Shown piece after piece: positions 55,682-64,000 of a DNA stretch of 64,000 bases. The position numbers were made by a program, and so were the translations under genes. This DNA comes from Bythopirellula goksoeyrii (GTDB taxonomy: Bacteria > Planctomycetota > Planctomycetia > Pirellulales > Lacipirellulaceae). Below the pieces are notes generated by a model. The model was not told the origin of the DNA and made no database searches. It was given only the letters and a program-made list of their open reading frames with translations. Numbering within the stretch: the stretch's first letter is position 1; every line of letters begins with the position of its first letter. The DNA lies in NCBI RefSeq assembly GCF_008065115.1, contig NZ_CP042913.1, positions 2,454,338 to 2,518,337 on the forward strand, given 5' to 3'.

Positions 55682-56358
55682 CGGATAGTTCTCCTTGTGG
55701 TCGTGCGCCAACCAACGGGGTAGCGCTCACCACAAGCCTAGAACCGCAAGTGGGTAAAAACCCCACCAACGGGGGAGAGGGGGATTAGCAAAGAGAATTT
55801 GTTGTGCCAAATAATCCTTATAACTGCTCTAATGAACACACTTAAGTGAATAGAACGATACCTGGGGTGAAAACCTGGTGTCGCGAAGGGGAGCTGGCAA
55901 CCAAGTATCAACCGCAGGCCTCTCAATAAACCCCAGCGCGGCCACTTGCCGCAACCGAATAAACAGAAAGAAATTAGACACGGATGATCGCTGATCGGAC
56001 GGATTTACGCGGATGTTAAGAGAATTCAACACTCGAATAATCCGTGGTATTCCGCTAAATCCGCGTTTGTCCGCGTCCGATTTCTCCTTTGATTTTTGCT
56101 GAGAAGAATTTGCGTATGCTGCGAAAACTTGAATCGTTAGTAGCACAGAGGCCTCTGAGGAACACAGAATAGAGGTATTGGGGAGTGGTGCTGTCACCCC
56201 TCTGCGGTGTTGTTGGCTTGCTCGACTCTAACCGGGGTATCACTGCGCTCGACCCCGACTAATTGCTGATAACCCTGCGGGATAGTTGAAGGAAGGGTCG
56301 GAGAAGGTGATAGTTGTCAGTGGTCAGTTGTTTACTTTCGCCACCAGTCACTTACCCT
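55682..56358. other. Intergenic region
   Basis: About 680 bp, no supportable gene. Contains simple self-complementary wording (ATTCCGCTAAATCCGCG ... TTTACGCGGATG, around 55990-56070) that can fold, and a GTTGTCAGTGGTCAGTTG motif near 56310 like those at 47.7 kb. Confidence 0.45.
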
Positions 56359-58239
56359 CTAACCATTCGCTTGCCGTGCTGCTCGGCGGCGGTCGGCTTC
56401 GATTAGCATCATTTTGCGGAGGCGGACCATGCTGGGGGTTACTTCGACTAACTCGTCTTCTTCGATATACTCCAGACATGTTTCAAGAGACATCGCTCGC
56501 ACGGGGCGAACCTGGCTGTTGTCGTCTTTGCCGGCTGCGCGGACGTTGGTGAGTTTCTTGCCTCGGACGACGTTCACTACCAAGTCGCCTACGCGGCAAT
56601 GCTCGCCAATCACCTGGCCCTCGTAGACCTGATCGCCAGGGCGAATGAAGAATTCACCACGATCGTAAAGGGCATCGAGTGAATACGCGGTTGCCATGCC
56701 TGATTCGTTGGCAATGAGCACTCCCACTGGTCTGCTCGGTGTTGCACCTCGGATTGGCTCATATCCAAGGAAAGTATGGTGCATGATGGCCTCTCCCTGG
56801 GTCGCGTTGAGCATGCGGTTCTTAAGTCCCATGAGCGACCGAGCAGGGATGGTGAACTCAAGATGCACGAAGCCACTCGACTCTCGGTGGGTCATTTTGG
56901 TGAGATTGGCACGGCGGTCCCCCAACAAGGCCATCACGGCATTTTGGCATCTTTCCGGACAATCGACGACGAGTTGCTCGATCGGTTCACTACGGACCCC
57001 ATCGATATCGCGAAGAATGACTTCCGGCTTTCCGACGCAGAGCTCGAATCCCTCGCGACGCATGTTTTCGATGAGAATTCCCAGATGCATGAGCCCCCGG
57101 CCAGAAACGCAGAATTGCTCCTGGCTGGGCCCCGGGCCCACTCGGAGGGCAACATTGGAGCGTAATTCCTTGTCGAGACGCTCCCCTAGTTGGCGGCTGG
57201 TAAGGAATTTTCCCTCGCGACCGGAGAATGGGCCGTCATTGACTCGGAACGTCATGTGCAAGGTCGGTTCGTCGATGGGAACCGCGGGCAGTGGGTCGGT
57301 GCATGTGAGATCTGAGATGGTGTCGCCAATTTCGATGGGTTCCAGTCCGGTAATCGCACAAAGATCACCGGCCGCAACGCTTTCTACCTCCTTGCGGTCA
57401 AGACCGTCAAAACCCAGCAATTGACCAACTTGTCTCTCTGCCGAATTGCCTTGCCGGTCGAAAACTAGGACTCGCTGGCGACGCTTGATCGTTCCCTCGC
57501 GAACTCGGCCGATGGCAATTCGCCCCACATAGTCGGAGTAATCAAGCGACGTCACTTGCATTCGCAAGGGGCCATCTTCTAGGCCTACTTCTGGTGGCGG
57601 GACATGTTCGATGATTGTTTCGAACAAGGGTCGGAGTGAATCGCTTGGTTCATTGAGATCCAGGGTAGCCCAACCTTCTCTAGCTGAGGCGAAGACCACG
57701 GGAAAATCCAAGAATTCTTCAGGGGCATCCATTTCCACCAGGAGATCGAAGACCTCATTGACCACTTCCTGGGGGCGAGAATCGGGGCGATCGACTTTAT
57801 TGACGACCACGATGGGCCGCAAACCGTGCAGCAAAGACTTTTCTAGTACGAAGCGGGTCTGCGGCATGGGTCCTTCGTAGGCATCCACCAAAAGCAACGT
57901 TCCGCTGGCCATTCCCAGGACGCGCTCGACCTCGCCACCAAAGTCCGCGTGACCCGGGGTGTCGATGAGATTTACACGGTAGGAATCACCACTGGTCGAT
58001 GTGTAACGTACGGCACAGTTCTTGCTGAGAATGGTGATGCCTCGCTCACGTTCCAAATCGTTCGAATCGAGTATCAGCCCATGTTGTCCCCCTGCCAATT
58101 TCGCCAAGTCCTCGTTCCGGTACTGCCCTGACTGGAGCATCATCTTGTCGACCAAGGTTGTCTTGCCATGATCCACGTGGGCAATTATCGCAACGTTGCG
58201 AATCTGGTGGGCTGTGGTAGGTGTGAGTGTCATATTCAT
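56359..58239 (-). CDS. typA: Translational GTPase TypA/BipA
   Basis: 626 residues from ATG 58239 (58233 also possible). Five G motifs are clear: G1 AHVDHGKTTLVDKM (about 16-29), G2 RGITILSKN, G3 DTPGHADFGGEVERV, G4 VVNKVDRPD and G5 FASAREG. The rest matches elongation-factor domains II/III/V and the TypA-specific C-terminal domain (RGMHLGILIENMRREGFEL-like, FIRPGDQVYEGQVIGEH, NVRAAGKDDN, EYIEEDELVEVTP). It binds the ribosome and aids assembly and stress adaptation. Monocistronic as far as visible. Confidence 0.97.
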   Translation of the reverse strand: MNMTLTPTTAHQIRNVAIIAHVDHGKTTLVDKMMLQSGQYRNEDLAKLAGGQHGLILDSNDLERERGITILSKNCAVRYTSTSGDSYRVNLIDTPGHADFGGEVERVLGMASGTLLLVDAYEGPMPQTRFVLEKSLLHGLRPIVVVNKVDRPDSRPQEVVNEVFDLLVEMDAPEEFLDFPVVFASAREGWATLDLNEPSDSLRPLFETIIEHVPPPEVGLEDGPLRMQVTSLDYSDYVGRIAIGRVREGTIKRRQRVLVFDRQGNSAERQVGQLLGFDGLDRKEVESVAAGDLCAITGLEPIEIGDTISDLTCTDPLPAVPIDEPTLHMTFRVNDGPFSGREGKFLTSRQLGERLDKELRSNVALRVGPGPSQEQFCVSGRGLMHLGILIENMRREGFELCVGKPEVILRDIDGVRSEPIEQLVVDCPERCQNAVMALLGDRRANLTKMTHRESSGFVHLEFTIPARSLMGLKNRMLNATQGEAIMHHTFLGYEPIRGATPSRPVGVLIANESGMATAYSLDALYDRGEFFIRPGDQVYEGQVIGEHCRVGDLVVNVVRGKKLTNVRAAGKDDNSQVRPVRAMSLETCLEYIEEDELVEVTPSMVRLRKMMLIEADRRRAARQANG

Positions 58240-58566
58240 GGCAGCTTGAGATCCAAACGTGGGGATACTCCACAATCCAGATCGGCATCTGAAGGGGAGG
58301 GGTAAATATCGGGGAACGGGGAAATGGAGCAACAGCTCCTCTCGGCAGCCGCAAAGTCGGCAGGAGGGACTAGTGATTGTACGAAACTAAGCCGTCGCTG
58401 GGCAGTTCATTTTTCTCGGTTTTGCCACGATTTATTGCCTGGAAGCACCTAAACCGTCCCTCGGGTTCCCTGTTCGAAGGCGACTCTGCTTCGTAACAGG
58501 TCTAACTTTGAACCGTGCGACCTCATGAGAGCTGCTCCAAAGGAGCTTGCCCAACAGAGAGTAAAC

Positions 58567-58595
58567 TTGTTGGGTTTGAGGACCTACTCTATAAT
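58567..58595 (+). promoter_or_regulatory. Candidate sigma-70 promoter of the PAS-GAF-REC gene
   Basis: TTGTTG (58567-58572), 17-bp spacer, TATAAT (58590-58595), about 90 bp before the GTG start at 58686. The -10 is perfect, the -35 moderate. Confidence 0.55.
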
Positions 58596-58685
58596 GGACT
58601 ATTATTACCCTAGTAGAGATGACGGTATCATCCCCACTTCTGCAGTGCGGTCCGTGAGCTTCTACCAACCGACAGTCGGAAGTGT

Positions 58686-60455
58686 GTGGTGTCAGGATCT
58701 ATAGTGTCGCCAGAAGACGCGTCAACGAATAACGAGGAATCGGGCGAGCGGCCAAAGGTTCTTTTTTTTGGCGGTTCCCACGACTCTACGGTCAATCTCC
58801 CAGCCCACCTGGGTGAGGAAGTGGACATTGTCCAGGTCCATTCTACGCCTGAGGTTTTGTCTAATTTGGTGAGTGGAGAGTTTGCGGCCGTTTACTGCGA
58901 TGCTGAGAATTTCACCAACTCTCTCGATATCAGCAAACTTTTCTGTGGCGATCGAATTCTTGAAGGGATGCCTGACGGCGTCGTGCTTCTCGATAAGGAA
59001 TATAACATCCTCTGGGGCAATGGTCGGCTCAAAGAGTGGAGTGGTGCGGAAAAAGTACTTGGGGAAAACTTTTACCGAGTGATGGGTAGCCCCGAACTCT
59101 TGGGTCCTGATTTTTGCCCTTTGCACAGTGCCTTAGGAACGCGGCGAGCTTGTGCTTCGATCATGCGTCGCGAAGACAACAAATATTTCCGCCTGCATGC
59201 AGCTCCGGTGTTTATTCCCGGAAGCGAGGAGCCTCCTCAAACTCTTGTTGTTAGCGTGCATGACATGAGCGAAGAGGTATTGCAGCAGCAAAAACTGGCT
59301 GCAATCCATCACGCAGGTGTGGAACTTGCGGACTTGACCACCAGTGACGTCGCGCAGCTTCTGGAAGAAGAGCGTATTGAACTGTTGAAGTCGAACATCT
59401 TGCAGTGTCTTCAAGAGATTCTGCAGCTGGATGTCGTCGAAATACGCATGCTGGATCAAGACACGGGCGAACTGATTCCCCTGCTGGAAGTCGGCATGCT
59501 GCCCGAAGCCGCGGATAGGAAGTTGTACGCCAGCACCACTGGCAATGGCGTGACTGGATTCGTGGCAGCCACCGGCAAGAGTTATATCTGCGAACACACT
59601 CTAGAGGACCCTTTGTATCTTGAGGGGGTCCTAGGAGCACGAAGTTCACTGACAGTTCCGCTCATCCTGCACGACCAGGTTATCGGAACGCTCAACGTAG
59701 AAAGTCCCGAGGGTGGCGCCTTCACCGAAAGCGACTTGCAGTTTCTCGAAATCTTCGCCCGGAGCGTGGCGGTCGCACTCAATACTTTGGAGCTACTCGC
59801 TGCTGAGAAGGCGAGTACCGCCGCGGCGAGTGTCGAGGCGATTCACAGTGCCGTCGCTCTGCCGGTCGATGTGATTCTCAATGATGCCGTGAACATCATG
59901 GAACGCTACATTGGCCACGAGCCCGATGTGGTGGAACGCCTGCATCGTATCCTTCGAAATGCCCGTGACATCAAGCAGGTGATCCAGAAGGTTGGCCAAA
60001 GCTTGAGCCCGACTCAGGCCCAGCCGGTGAGTGGGTTGACCGAGTCACGCCCGAAGCTTGTCGGTCGGCGAATTTTAGTGGTGGATGATGACGAATCGGT
60101 ACGTTCTGCGGCTCATGCCCTTTTGGAACGTTATCAATGTGTCGTCGAGACCGCCCATGATGGCTATGAAGCTTGTCTCATGGTTCGCAATCTGGCGGCT
60201 GGGTCGGCATATGACGTGATTATTGCCGATATTCGCCTGCCCGATATGAGTGGCTATGGGTTGATGATGAAGCTGGCAGAACTTATGGAACGCGTGCCGA
60301 TGGTCTTGATGACCGGGTTTGGTTACGATCCGGGCCATTCCATCGTGAAGGCGCGCCAGGCCGGGTTGCAGCATGTGCTCTATAAGCCGTTCCGTCTCGA
60401 TCAGTTGGTGAGCATTGTTGAGAGCACTATCGATGCCTCGAATTCATCAACCTAG
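58686..60455 (+). CDS. PAS-GAF-receiver signalling protein lacking a kinase domain
   Basis: 589 residues from GTG 58686. Order: a receiver-like N-terminal segment (KVLFFGGSHDST ... FAAVYCDAEN) without the phosphoacceptor; a PAS domain about 92-200 (GMPDGVVLLDKEYNILWGNG); a GAF domain about 235-375 (SSLTVPLILHDQVIGTLNVE); a helical segment where a histidine kinase would have its phosphoacceptor helix (VEAIHSAVALPVDVILNDAV), but no HATPase domain; and a C-terminal receiver about 455-578 with DDDE acidic pocket, Asp in VIIADIRLPD and Lys in LYKPFR. It probably integrates ligand signals and is phosphorylated by a separate kinase. Confidence 0.88.
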   Translation: MVSGSIVSPEDASTNNEESGERPKVLFFGGSHDSTVNLPAHLGEEVDIVQVHSTPEVLSNLVSGEFAAVYCDAENFTNSLDISKLFCGDRILEGMPDGVVLLDKEYNILWGNGRLKEWSGAEKVLGENFYRVMGSPELLGPDFCPLHSALGTRRACASIMRREDNKYFRLHAAPVFIPGSEEPPQTLVVSVHDMSEEVLQQQKLAAIHHAGVELADLTTSDVAQLLEEERIELLKSNILQCLQEILQLDVVEIRMLDQDTGELIPLLEVGMLPEAADRKLYASTTGNGVTGFVAATGKSYICEHTLEDPLYLEGVLGARSSLTVPLILHDQVIGTLNVESPEGGAFTESDLQFLEIFARSVAVALNTLELLAAEKASTAAASVEAIHSAVALPVDVILNDAVNIMERYIGHEPDVVERLHRILRNARDIKQVIQKVGQSLSPTQAQPVSGLTESRPKLVGRRILVVDDDESVRSAAHALLERYQCVVETAHDGYEACLMVRNLAAGSAYDVIIADIRLPDMSGYGLMMKLAELMERVPMVLMTGFGYDPGHSIVKARQAGLQHVLYKPFRLDQLVSIVESTIDASNSST

Positions 60456-60538
60456 TTTCTGCACTCACTAGCTTCATTAGAGACTTTCTCCAGCCACACC
60501 GGCAAACTCAGATCAGTTCCTAAAGAGACCGACACAAC

Positions 60539-61723
60539 ATGCCCCCACTGCTTTTGATTGCAATCGCACTGGGTTCGATTATCGGTCATGGATATTTCTG
60601 GGTGGCAATCGTAAACCGATTGCACGGGTGGAATGGCCCGCACCGGATCATTGATTATCTTACCCTGCTGTGCTGTGTTGGCTTTGCAGTGTTTCCTCTG
60701 GTCATCGTGTACCAGTGGTGGACGATTGGAGGAGGCTTTCTCTCGACTGCAGCGGACAGCAATCTGAGTATCTTAGTGAAGGTCTATTTCCTTTTCTGCT
60801 GTTTCATAGGTTACGGCAACATACTTGCTCGAATGGTCGGCTTTTTTCCCGAGGACGATCCTACTATTCTCGTTAGCAAGCAGAGTGAGCTGGTAAGTCC
60901 CGAAAAGCCATTTCGAAGCGGGCAATGGGTTGGATGGTATCCTCGAATGCTTGGAGCTATTCCGCTGAATGAGGCACTAAGTCTTTCTGTTGATTCAAAG
61001 CAATTGTTTATTCCTCAGCTACCGGATCAGCTAGCGGGGATTCGAATTGCTCACTTGAGTGATCTCCATTTGACAGGTCGCATTGGCAGTGAATGGTACC
61101 ACTTTGTTGCAGATCAGGTGAATCTTGCCAAAGCAGATGTCATCGTCCTCACTGGGGATCTGATCGAAAACGAATCGTGCCGCAGTTGTTTGATCGAGAG
61201 TCTGGGGCAGTTACAAGCACGATTGGGAGTCTACTTCATTCTCGGCAACCACGACCTGTATATCGATGCCAAGAGGACCGTGGCAGAGCTTGTAGAAGCT
61301 GGGCTCTTGTACGTCGGCGATTGTTGTCGTGAAGTTTCTTGGAATGGAACTTCGGTGCAAATCGCAGGCAACGAACTACCGTGGGTAGGTCATGCGCCGT
61401 CTTATCCTCAGCACTCTGATGTCAATGCTTTTCGGTTGGGTTTATTGCACACTCCTGACCAGATTGACTGGGCGTATCGGGCAGGAGTGAACTTAGCCTT
61501 GGCCGGGCATACGCATGGAGGACAGGTACGGTTTCCACTGTTGGGCGCCGTTGCAGCGCCAAGTCTCTATGGCACTCGCTTCGCTTGTGGCACCTTCCGA
61601 AGGGGGAACACGGTCATGCATGTCACACGGGGCATTAGCGGCGAGACGCCCCTCCGCTGGAACTGTCCTCCAGAAATCGCAGTGCTGGAGTTAGTGAAAA
61701 ACCCACCAGAGTCAGCAGGTTGA
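60539..61723 (+). CDS. Membrane metallophosphoesterase
   Basis: 394 residues. Three hydrophobic segments at the N terminus (LLLIAIALGSIIGHGYFWV, DYLTLLCCVGFAVFPLVIVY, LVKVYFLFCCFIGYG) are followed by a calcineurin-like phosphoesterase domain with all motifs: HLSDLHLTG (DxH), VLTGDLIEN (GDxxE-like), LGNHDLY (GNHD) and LAGHTHGGQVRFP (GHxH). This resembles YaeI-type enzymes acting on phospho-lipids such as UDP-diacylglucosamine-like or other phosphoesters. The start is ATG 60539 or nearby. Membrane-anchored; substrate unknown. Confidence 0.9.
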   Translation: MPPLLLIAIALGSIIGHGYFWVAIVNRLHGWNGPHRIIDYLTLLCCVGFAVFPLVIVYQWWTIGGGFLSTAADSNLSILVKVYFLFCCFIGYGNILARMVGFFPEDDPTILVSKQSELVSPEKPFRSGQWVGWYPRMLGAIPLNEALSLSVDSKQLFIPQLPDQLAGIRIAHLSDLHLTGRIGSEWYHFVADQVNLAKADVIVLTGDLIENESCRSCLIESLGQLQARLGVYFILGNHDLYIDAKRTVAELVEAGLLYVGDCCREVSWNGTSVQIAGNELPWVGHAPSYPQHSDVNAFRLGLLHTPDQIDWAYRAGVNLALAGHTHGGQVRFPLLGAVAAPSLYGTRFACGTFRRGNTVMHVTRGISGETPLRWNCPPEIAVLELVKNPPESAG

Positions 61724-61745
61724 AATTTCACTGTATATTCGTCAG

Positions 61746-62468
61746 CTATAGTTTTTCGAGCTCAACACAAATACCACCGGCCTTCATCGCCTTGTGCATT
61801 TTTGTGAACCACAACTCTTGTCGGCAAACGAGTCCTAGCTCTTCCAACATTCCCATGAGAGTCTGTCGATTGTAAGTTTGGCAAATCCAAAGGCGGCTGG
61901 TCCACGCCCCTGCCAGATTATCTTCGGTGGTAAGTAGCAGCATACGTCCACCTTTGCGCATGACCCTGACAATTTCACTGAGACCTGGTCGAGGATCGGG
62001 CAAATGCTCAAGGACATAGCCACACGTCACCCCATCAAACGAGCCATCGGCGAAAGGTAATCGCTCCAAATCGGCAGTAACAAATTCTGGCCGGGAACTC
62101 TTAAGCCGCAAACGAGCCCGGTGCAGCATCTGACGCGACAGATCGGTACAAACAATCTCTGTGCCTGGGTCGGAATACTTGAGCAAGTGTTGGGCAATCT
62201 GTCCCGCTCCACTCCCGACGTCGAGAATCGATTTCATTCCGCGCAAATCATACTTGCGGGTTCGAAACAGACGTTCGCCGAGAGGAACGTGCAATGAAAG
62301 CAGACTGGCAGTAGAAAGCAGAGCACCTTTGGGTCCGCCATAGACTCGCTGCACTTTGCGGCGATACTCCTCGCCGCTGACGCGACGGATCAGATCGTTT
62401 TCGATTAAACGTTTCAGAGCCGCACTGCTTTTCCGCTTAGAATGCCTCTCATCAATTGTGTTATGCAT
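61746..62468 (-). CDS. Class I SAM-dependent methyltransferase
   Basis: 240 residues. SAM-binding motif I at about 80-92 (ILDVGSGAGQIAQHL), motif II (IVCTDLSRQMLHRAR), motif III region (FVTADLERLPFADGSFDGVTC, then VLEHLPDPRPGLSEIVRVMR and GGRMLLLTTED) fit the Methyltransf_11 group. No membrane segments. Convergent with the phosphoesterase gene; substrate cannot be inferred, though lipids or quinones are common for this group. Confidence 0.88.
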   Translation of the reverse strand: MHNTIDERHSKRKSSAALKRLIENDLIRRVSGEEYRRKVQRVYGGPKGALLSTASLLSLHVPLGERLFRTRKYDLRGMKSILDVGSGAGQIAQHLLKYSDPGTEIVCTDLSRQMLHRARLRLKSSRPEFVTADLERLPFADGSFDGVTCGYVLEHLPDPRPGLSEIVRVMRKGGRMLLLTTEDNLAGAWTSRLWICQTYNRQTLMGMLEELGLVCRQELWFTKMHKAMKAGGICVELEKL

Positions 62469-62593
62469 TACTTCTCGGAGAAAAGTTCCGCCTTCAATGG
62501 TGAGTTTTCCAACTCAGATTCAATCCAGCCCGGAATCATTCTAGTCCGAGAGCAATCCCATTGGATGCTCTGAGCTACTCGTTTGGGGTCCAA

Positions 62594-64000
62594 TCAGATA
62601 TACACTCGGCGATTATAGATATACCATTCCAAGAGCAAGACGAACAGGGCCAGCAGCAACAAGGGTTTCCACATTTCCCGTCGTATTTCCGTTTGAGCCG
62701 GTTGGGCTGCCACGTCGACATATCCGATCTCCAAGCTTTCCACTGTATTCAGACTATCTTCTCCCTCTTGCCTAACGCGTAGGGCAACATCGCTCTCAGG
62801 GCGGTCAAACAAATTCACGGCGAATTGCTTGGCTCGACGGCCTCCCACAAGCACGTCGTAAACCCCCAGCTGTTCGGTGTCCTGAAAACCAAGTCGGCCG
62901 GTATCGTCTACAGCGACATTTTGACGCGAGCCATCTGGTAGGATTACCTCGACATTTTCTTCTGTGGGGCTCAGTTTCAGTTCCACCATTTTTTCAGGAC
63001 GATTTGCCAATTGAGAATCGTCTGAACCCCCTGCAAAATGATCGAGTACGTTGAGCCAAAAGCCTGGGAAACTATGCTTTCGCGGCCAGTCTGTATTAAA
63101 CGTACTCTCCCCCGCGGCATTCTTTCCGATGATTTCAAACCCGATGGCGACATCTTCGTAATGATCTCGAGGTGCGATCGCGACAAGAGGTCCGTCCGTG
63201 GAATCGACGAGAACTCGGCCACCCAGGGGAGGCCTCACGATGTTCGCATCAGCTATCTGGATTCCTCCCAATTCCAGCAGACTCAGCAAAGCATGACTGC
63301 GCTGCCAGTCGATAATCTGGGGACCTACAACGCTTTCGGAATCATTGGCCTTCGTCCAATCATCACTAGGAGGCATTGTGCCAATGAAGAGCGTATTGGC
63401 TTGCGGCATGGATTTAGGTACGCACTGGTCAAAAATTATTAGATCGTAATACTCAGTTTGACTTTCTCGTTGATAGGCATTTCCCTCAAGTTCTGCAGGT
63501 GTAATCTTTTCTACTTTCGCCAATCGCTTGGCACGATCGGTCGTCAAAGCGGCTTCCAAAGAATTATTGCCGGGAGTAACAAGCAGAACCCGTGAATCAC
63601 GCTGATTCTCCAGAACGGCATAGGCCGTGTTATCAATTCCCAATTCGTCTTTGAAGTCATTCCCCGGGTCAATCGTGGCGCGCAACTCCCCTTCCGCTTC
63701 CCTGAGGAGGTTGAAGGTCGTCGAAGCGACTGCCTCAGCAGGCACTTGTACCTCGGCCGCATCAAGTAATTGATCGTTGAGATAAAGTTCGACCACGACC
63801 GAGTGATCTTCCGTGCTGAAATTTGCTAGCTGGACGAAAGCCTGGCGCAATTCAGGACGTTCTTCATTCTGACGAGTATTGAAGGCGGTGATTGCGACAT
63901 TCTCTGCAGATAACGATCCTATTGGCAGAAACAGTGGTTGCAGATTTCCCAGCGAGAAATCCTCCACTCCGGCAAAGCGGCCGTCGCTAAGAATATAGAG
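62594..64000 (-). CDS. BatA/VWA-like membrane protein, C-terminal part (5' end off the window)
   Basis: At least 468 codons; the frame stays open through the right edge, so the true start lies beyond 64000. The portion at the edge (LYILSDGRFAGVE) matches the end of a von Willebrand A-like domain common in Planctomycetes BatA-type proteins. Then come beta-sandwich stretches (FVQLANFSTEDHSVVVELYL, VILPDGSRQNVAVDD), a glutamine amidotransferase-like middle part (YYDLIIFDQCVPKSM) and a final transmembrane helix (PLLLLALFVLLLEWYIYN) close to the C terminus. Such proteins usually accompany MoxR ATPases and DUF58 proteins, which may lie outside. Confidence 0.82.
   Translation of the reverse strand, partial: LYILSDGRFAGVEDFSLGNLQPLFLPIGSLSAENVAITAFNTRQNEERPELRQAFVQLANFSTEDHSVVVELYLNDQLLDAAEVQVPAEAVASTTFNLLREAEGELRATIDPGNDFKDELGIDNTAYAVLENQRDSRVLLVTPGNNSLEAALTTDRAKRLAKVEKITPAELEGNAYQRESQTEYYDLIIFDQCVPKSMPQANTLFIGTMPPSDDWTKANDSESVVGPQIIDWQRSHALLSLLELGGIQIADANIVRPPLGGRVLVDSTDGPLVAIAPRDHYEDVAIGFEIIGKNAAGESTFNTDWPRKHSFPGFWLNVLDHFAGGSDDSQLANRPEKMVELKLSPTEENVEVILPDGSRQNVAVDDTGRLGFQDTEQLGVYDVLVGGRRAKQFAVNLFDRPESDVALRVRQEGEDSLNTVESLEIGYVDVAAQPAQTEIRREMWKPLLLLALFVLLLEWYIYNRRVYI

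Overview
This 64 kb window comes from a planctomycete, most likely of the order Pirellulales. The lineage-specific signs are several secreted proteins with a short C-terminal PEP-CTERM sorting tail (VPEPS/IPEPT, hydrophobic stretch, basic end), dockerin-like GDFDxDGDVDGxDF modules just before that tail, three prepilin-like DUF1559 proteins, an SHD1-domain protein, a serine/threonine kinase fused to kinesin-light-chain-type TPRs with its own ECF sigma factor, and AlkP-superfamily/TPR fusion proteins. No rRNA, tRNA or CRISPR array was recognised.

Region 1 (0.2-6.8 kb, + strand) is a surface-protein operon: two paralogous PEP-CTERM proteins flank a DUF1559 protein and are followed by a large secreted dockerin/PEP-CTERM protein. 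Region 2 (6.8-9.1 kb) is a graveyard: a tyrosine recombinase broken by a TG duplication and, on the other strand, a decayed dockerin/PEP-CTERM gene. Region 3 (9.2-20.9 kb) holds a four-family cassette in two tandem copies: PEP-CTERM protein, AlkP-superfamily/TPR protein, DUF1559 protein and a small carboxypeptidase-regulatory-like lipoprotein. The AlkP-like protein of the second copy has lost three predicted active-site residues.

Region 4 (21-26.4 kb) is mobile DNA: an apparently intact IS5-family element, a sulfotransferase-like gene, a fossil ECF sigma factor, and a group II intron whose reverse transcriptase is frameshifted by one base. Region 5 (26.6-31.7 kb) is a compact redox/detoxification operon on the minus strand (carboxymuconolactone decarboxylase-like, NTF2-like, PPOX-like, isochorismatase-like, azoreductase). 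It is divergent from a sigma-54 activator gene, with a good -24/-12 promoter and palindromic operator candidates between them.

Region 6 (31.9-41.9 kb) is bounded by a ~0.6 kb direct repeat. Copy 1 ends in a truncated DNA-binding gene joined to a headless cupin gene; copy 2 carries the intact gene. Between the copies lie minus-strand genes for an L-type lectin-like protein, a C-type-lectin-like protein, an internally duplicated exported protein, a TPR protein, small membrane proteins and a zinc-ribbon protein. Region 7 (42-47 kb) has an outer-membrane barrel protein, protoporphyrinogen oxidase and three planctomycete proteins of unknown role. A 1.75 kb non-coding stretch with stacked hairpins follows.

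Region 8 (48.9-64 kb) contains two more PEP-CTERM proteins, the kinase/sigma pair, a PilZ protein, TypA/BipA, a PAS-GAF-receiver protein without a kinase domain, a metallophosphoesterase, a methyltransferase, and the C-terminal part of a BatA-like membrane protein that runs off the right edge. Functions are read from motifs and remembered family features only; no database search was run.
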